A stretch of DNA of 64,000 nucleotides. Origin: Frigidibacter albus (lineage in GTDB: Bacteria > Pseudomonadota > Alphaproteobacteria > Rhodobacterales > Rhodobacteraceae). Location: assembly GCF_009908165.1 (NCBI RefSeq), contig NZ_JAAAUC010000002.1, positions 248,001 to 312,000 of the forward strand, in the 5' to 3' direction. The notes under the pieces are model-generated. The model saw nothing but the letters and a program-made list of their open reading frames with translations. It was not told where the DNA came from and did not search any database. Positions 60,578 through 64,000 of this stretch are shown piece by piece. The stretch's first letter is position 1, and every line of letters starts with the position of its first letter. The position numbers and the translations under genes are program-made.

Positions 60578-61639
60578 ATGTTGCCGACCGACACCCTTGA
60601 CCAGATCACCCGCCGCTTCGAGTTTCTCGAGGCGAAGCTGAATGCCGGCGCCAGCCCGGCCGAGATTGCCATCCTCAGCCGGGAATATTCCGAACTGAAG
60701 CCGGTGGTGACTGAGATCGCCGCCTGGCGGCAGGCGGTGACCGATCTGGCCGAGGCCGAGGCGATGCTGGCCGATCCCGAGATGCGGGCCTTGGCCGAGG
60801 ACGAGATCCCGGTGCTGAAGGCGCGCATTCCCGGCATGGAGGACCGCCTGCGCCTGGCGCTGCTGCCGCGCGATGCCGCCGATGCGCGCCCGGCGATCCT
60901 CGAGATCCGTCCGGGCACGGGGGGCGAGGAGGCGGCGCTGTTCGCCGGGGATCTCTTGCGCATGTATCAGCGCCATGCCGAGGCGCAGGGCTGGCGCTTC
61001 CAGATGCTGGAACTGTCGGAAACCGAGCTTGGCGGCGTCAAGGAGGCGATGGCGCGGATCGAGGGCGAGGGGGTCTTTGCCCGGCTCAAATACGAATCCG
61101 GCGTGCACCGGGTGCAGCGGGTGCCCGAAACCGAAAGCGGCGGGCGCATCCATACCTCGGCGGCGACGGTGGCGGTGCTGCCCGAGGCCGAGGAGGTGGA
61201 TATCGACATCCCGGCAACCGACATCCGCATCGACACCATGCGCGCCAGCGGCGCCGGCGGCCAGCATGTCAACACCACCGATTCGGCGGTGCGGCTGACG
61301 CATATCCCGACGGGCATCGTGGTGACCAGTTCCGAGAAATCCCAGCACCAGAACCGCGCCAATGCGATGGCGGTGCTGCGGGCCCGGCTTTACGATCTGG
61401 AGCGGAGCCGGATGGACACCGCCCGCGCCGCCGACCGCAAGGCGCAGGTCGGGTCTGGCGACCGGTCCGAGCGGATCCGCACCTACAACTTCCCGCAAGG
61501 GCGGATGACCGACCACCGCATCAACCTGACGCTCTATTCGCTGGACAGGATCATGGGCGGCGATCTGGCCGAGATCATCGACGCGCTGGTGGCGCAGGAT
61601 CAGGCCGAGAAGCTGGCGGCGCTGGAGGCGGGGGCGTGA
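60578..61639 (+). CDS. prfA: peptide chain release factor 1
   Basis: The 353-aa factor reads UAA and UAG. It has the catalytic GGQ (GAGGQHVN near residues 226-233) and the [19 protein letters not shown] region. RF1 is glutamine-methylated by PrmC, encoded next. Recognition of the PxT-type anticodon loop is not checked. ATG 60578 begins [17 protein letters not shown]. Confidence 0.97.
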   Translation: MLPTDTLDQITRRFEFLEAKLNAGASPAEIAILSREYSELKPVVTEIAAWRQAVTDLAEAEAMLADPEMRALAEDEIPVLKARIPGMEDRLRLALLPRDAADARPAILEIRPGTGGEEAALFAGDLLRMYQRHAEAQGWRFQMLELSETELGGVKEAMARIEGEGVFARLKYESGVHRVQRVPETESGGRIHTSAATVAVLPEAEEVDIDIPATDIRIDTMRASGAGGQHVNTTDSAVRLTHIPTGIVVTSSEKSQHQNRANAMAVLRARLYDLERSRMDTARAADRKAQVGSGDRSERIRTYNFPQGRMTDHRINLTLYSLDRIMGGDLAEIIDALVAQDQAEKLAALEAGA

Positions 61640-61650
61640 GCGGCTGGCCG

Positions 61651-61718
61651 GGCAGGGGGGCGCTGCCCCCCGTCTGCTGCGCAGACTCCCCCCGGGATAT
61701 TTGGGAAAAGGCAAAGGG
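61651..61718 (-). repeat. REP-like palindromic repeat, copy 8
   Basis: In inverted orientation: GGGGGGC-GCT-GCCCCCC, a short stem GTCTGCTGCGCAGAC, CCCCCCGGGATATTTGGG, then AAAAGGCAAAGG. It lies between prfA and prmC in a co-directional pair, and its AAAGGCAAAGGG end abuts the prmC ribosome site. Confidence 0.8.
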
Positions 61719-61727
61719 CACGAGGTC

Positions 61728-62558
61728 GTGACCGGGGCTGAGGCGCTTCGCGCGGCTGTGGCGCGGCTTGCCGCGGCGGGGGTGGCGGATGCGCCGCGGG
61801 ATACGCGGCGGCTGCTGGCGCACGCGATGGGGATCGGAGCGGATCGGCTGCTGCTGCACCTTGGGGAAGCGCTGAGCCCCTCAGTGGCGGCAGCGTTCGA
61901 GCTTGCGGTGGCGGCGCGGGCGGCGCGGCAGCCGGTGTCGCAGATCACCGGAAGCCGGCTGTTCTGGGGCCGGGCGTTCCGGGTGACGCGCGACACGCTC
62001 GACCCGCGGCCCGAGACGGAATGCCTGATCGCGGCGGCGCTGGAGCGGCCCTTTGCCCGGGTGCTGGACCTTGGCACCGGCACTGGGTGCATCGTGTTGA
62101 CGCTGCTGGCGGAACGGCCGGCGTCGCGGGGGGGGGGCACGGACCTGTCGCAGGCGGCTTTGGCGGTGGCGGCGGGGAATGCCGCGGATCTGGGGCTGGC
62201 GGATCGGGTGGAGTTCGTGGCCTCGGACTGGTTCACCGGGGTGGAGGGGCGCTTCGATCTGATCGTGTCGAACCCGCCCTATATCACCGAGTGTGAGATG
62301 GCCTCGCTGGCCCCCGAGGTGCGCGACTGGGAGCCGCATCTGGCGCTGACCCCGGGCGGTGACGGGCTGGACGCCTACCGCGCCATTGCGGCGGGGGCAG
62401 GCGGACATCTGGCGCCGGGCGGGCGGCTGCTGGTCGAGATCGGGCCCGCGCAGGGCGCGGCGGTGGCAGCGCTGTTCGCGGCGGCGGGGCTCAGCCAGAT
62501 CCGGGTGCTGCCCGATCTGGACGGTCGCGACCGGGTCGTCAGCGCCGAGGCGCCCTGA
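61728..62558 (+). CDS. prmC: peptide chain release factor N5-glutamine methyltransferase PrmC
   Basis: The 276-aa SAM-dependent enzyme methylates the GGQ glutamine of release factors. It has VLDLGTGTGCIVLTLLAE (SAM site) and SNPPYITE near residue 182 (catalytic NPPY). The predicted start is GTG 61728, since earlier codons fall in the repeat. A run of ten G bases lies inside the gene at 62128-62137, just before the acidic SAM-binding TDLS. It is in the usual prfA-prmC order. Confidence 0.93.
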   Translation: MTGAEALRAAVARLAAAGVADAPRDTRRLLAHAMGIGADRLLLHLGEALSPSVAAAFELAVAARAARQPVSQITGSRLFWGRAFRVTRDTLDPRPETECLIAAALERPFARVLDLGTGTGCIVLTLLAERPASRGGGTDLSQAALAVAAGNAADLGLADRVEFVASDWFTGVEGRFDLIVSNPPYITECEMASLAPEVRDWEPHLALTPGGDGLDAYRAIAAGAGGHLAPGGRLLVEIGPAQGAAVAALFAAAGLSQIRVLPDLDGRDRVVSAEAP

Positions 62559-62657
62559 CGTTCCGCGGCGATGCGTCGCATTCTTCGCAAGAACACGGCG
62601 TTTTGCGCGCTTTTCCCAAGTTTCTGCTTGCCTCATGCCCGGTGCCATGCTTACACA

Positions 62658-62685
62658 GGCCTTGTGACGGAGGGGCAACAAGGCC
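62658..62685. other. hairpin in the 289-bp gap after prmC
   Basis: GGCCTTGT and ACAAGGCC (8 bp) pair around a 12-base loop. It lacks a T tract. The rest of the gap between prmC and the DUF4167 gene shows no gene; a promoter for the DUF4167 gene should lie there but I cannot place it. Confidence 0.35.
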
Positions 62686-62847
62686 CCCCGCGCGCTCCGC
62701 CACCACCGCATCGCCCGTTCTTCCGCGCAACCATCACGTTCGGATGCGCCGGGCCGAAGCAGGGAAACCGGCCGGGGCTGTCAGCCGCAAAAGCCAGACG
62801 AATGGCGCGTCCACAAAGCCGCCAAGGCTCGCAACAAGCGAAAGCAC

Positions 62848-63939
62848 ATGAGATCATCCAAGTCCCGTTCGCGTTCCAAGTCGAACCGTCAGCGCACGCT
62901 CGGCAATATCATTAACCGCGTCTTCGACAGTTCGGGACCCGAGGGCAAGGTGCGTGGCACCCCCCAGCAGATCATCGACAAATACCTGATGCTGGCGCGC
63001 GATGCCCAGCTGTCGAATGACCGCGTGGCCGAGCAGAACTTCCTGCAGCACGCCGAGCATTACACGCGGATGCTGGGCGAGGCGACGCGCGAGATGGGCC
63101 AGGAGCAGCGCGCCCAGCAGGGCGGCCAACCGGGGTATAACCCGGGCCAGCAGCAGCCGCAGCAGGGCCAGAACGGGAATGGCCAACACGGTGGCCAGAA
63201 CGGTGGTCAGAACGGTGGCGGCCAGAATGGCAATGGCGGGCAAGAGCGCTACGCCGATGCCGGGGGGCAGGACCGGGGCCAGCAGCAGGATCGTGGCCAG
63301 CAGGACAGGAACCAGCAGGACCGTGGCCAGCAGGACCGTGGCCAGCAGGACCGGGGTCAACAAGATCGCAACCAGCAGGACCGCAACCAGCAGGACCGCA
63401 ACCAGCAGGACCGCAACCAGCAGGACCGCAACCAGCAGGACCGCAACCAGCAGGACCGCAACCAGCAGGACCGGGGTCAGCAGGACCGCAACCAGGGCGG
63501 CCAGCAGGACCGGACCCGTGACCCGCGCGGCGAGCAGCGCAATGACCGGCCGCAGCGCGAGCGCGCGGCCGAGCCGATGACCGATCCGCGCGAGGATGGT
63601 GAAGACAGCGGCCTGGTGGAAACGCCGGAAATGCGCCCGCAGCAGCCGCGCCGCGAGCGCGCTCCGCAGGGCGAACGCCGCGCGCCGCGGGGCCCCAAGC
63701 CTCAGGGCGAGGTCGCAGCCGAGCCGCGTGCCGACCCCCGTGCCGCCGAGCCGAAGGCCGAACAGCCGCAGCCCGTGCCAGCCGCCGAGCCGACGGATGT
63801 GCGGCGCGAGCTGACCCGTCTGGCGCAGCCCGAGGCGGAACCCGTGAAGGCACCCAAGCCCCGCGCCCCGCGCAAGCCCCGTGCCAAGCCGGCCGAGGAC
63901 AGCAGCGCGCGCGCCGAGGATACCTCCTCGGCCGAGTGA
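62848..63939 (+). CDS. DUF4167 protein with Gln/Asp/Arg-rich tandem repeats
   Basis: The 363-aa product has the conserved DUF4167 head (residues 1 to about 90): a basic RSSKSRSRSKSNRQ start, NIINRVFDSSGPEGKVRGTPQQIIDKY and HAEHYTRML. The family's function is unknown; the head looks nucleic-acid-friendly. Residues about 95-220 are low-complexity, including about fourteen DRNQQ/DRGQQ units. The C-terminus is rich in Pro, Glu, Arg and Ala and probably disordered. The start ATG at 62848 follows GCGAAAG. It is downstream of prfA-prmC with a 289-bp gap. Confidence 0.9.
   Translation: MRSSKSRSRSKSNRQRTLGNIINRVFDSSGPEGKVRGTPQQIIDKYLMLARDAQLSNDRVAEQNFLQHAEHYTRMLGEATREMGQEQRAQQGGQPGYNPGQQQPQQGQNGNGQHGGQNGGQNGGGQNGNGGQERYADAGGQDRGQQQDRGQQDRNQQDRGQQDRGQQDRGQQDRNQQDRNQQDRNQQDRNQQDRNQQDRNQQDRNQQDRGQQDRNQGGQQDRTRDPRGEQRNDRPQRERAAEPMTDPREDGEDSGLVETPEMRPQQPRRERAPQGERRAPRGPKPQGEVAAEPRADPRAAEPKAEQPQPVPAAEPTDVRRELTRLAQPEAEPVKAPKPRAPRKPRAKPAEDSSARAEDTSSAE
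63271..63495 (+). repeat. 15-bp coding minisatellite in the DUF4167 gene
   Basis: The unit GACCGCAACCAGCAG (DRNQQ) or its GACCGTGGCCAGCAG variant (DRGQQ) repeats about fifteen times in frame. Seven near-identical DRNQQ units lie in a row in the middle. Confidence 0.95.
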
Positions 63940-63964
63940 TCGGTGCTCTGCTGATATGAACGAC

Positions 63965-63988
63965 AAGGCCCCCTTTCGGGGGCCTTTT
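63965..63988 (+). terminator. intrinsic terminator of the DUF4167 gene
   Basis: AAGGCCCCC pairs with GGGGGCCTT (9 bp) around TTTC and is followed by TT. It begins 26 bases after the stop. Confidence 0.9.
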
Positions 63989-64000
63989 CCATGCGCGATG

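Noticed and set aside
62854-63966. 370-codon minus-strand frame over the DUF4167 gene, reading as repeated hydrophobic LLVAV units
   Set aside because: It is the mirror of the 15-bp repeat. The conserved head of the sense protein decides the strand, and the reverse product is an artefact of repeat composition.

Overview
The window looks like a chromosomal segment of a GC-rich alphaproteobacterium of the Rhodobacter/Paracoccus group (Rhodobacterales). The basis is strong G/C bias at third codon positions, the soxBDAG sarcosine oxidase operon, the serS/yajC-secD-secF-ccmABCDG order, and small families typical of that order (DUF1289, DUF4167, DUF1223, the host-attachment family). Nearly all of it is core chromosome. 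I see no prophage, integrase, transposase, plasmid gene, CRISPR array, tRNA or rRNA.

Layout. Positions 1-7.5 kb hold an edge-truncated ABC solute-binding protein, an alpha/beta hydrolase, an orphan periplasmic glucan protein (opgG), a TRAP permease pair without its binding protein, and a TauE/SafE exporter. From 7.5 to 9.4 kb a minus-strand operon carries ccmI, ruvX and a DUF1289 protein. From 9.7 to 15.2 kb lies soxBDAG, whose soxB-soxD junction is split by about 400 bp holding a small opposite-strand ORF and a palindromic repeat. From 15.2 to 19.1 kb come an Fe-type sodB, a host-attachment-family protein, a LOG-type phosphoribohydrolase and a LysM/Ig-like membrane protein. From 19 to 25 kb an ArsR-type regulator faces an Atm1-type ABC exporter, followed by a TPR membrane protein, bamB, der and a family 8 glycosyltransferase.

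From 25.9 to 34.5 kb are a TspO-like protein and serS on the minus strand, then yajC-secD-secF, an Mth938-type protein and ccmA-ccmB-ccmC-ccmD-ccmG. CcmI lies 22 kb away and ccmE, ccmF and ccmH are not in the window. From 35 to 49.3 kb are central-metabolism and housekeeping genes: acnA, a DUF1223 protein, a lipid A-type acyltransferase, pgk, two overlapping cyclophilins, tyrS, anmK, rarD, a single-domain globin, eno and a Fur-family regulator. From 49.4 to 64 kb are an EamA transporter, an EEP-family nuclease, a DUF2238-like membrane protein, selO, a nucleoside hydrolase, a ferric-iron binding protein, mazG, an M20 amidohydrolase, an FAD oxidase, agmatinase (speB), a DUF1499 protein, prfA, prmC and a DUF4167 protein with a 15-bp minisatellite.

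The most distinctive non-coding signal is a dispersed REP-like palindrome family: an A/T-containing CAAATATCC box followed by a GC-rich inverted repeat. There are about eight copies in gene junctions, including inside the sox operon and between prfA and prmC. A 120-bp MITE-like inverted-repeat element lies near 21.1 kb and a 533-bp hairpin-packed interval lies near 34.5-35.0 kb. I found no clearly new multi-gene system. The best leads are these repeats, the sox-operon interruption, the ArsR/Atm1 divergent unit and the low-complexity protein tails.
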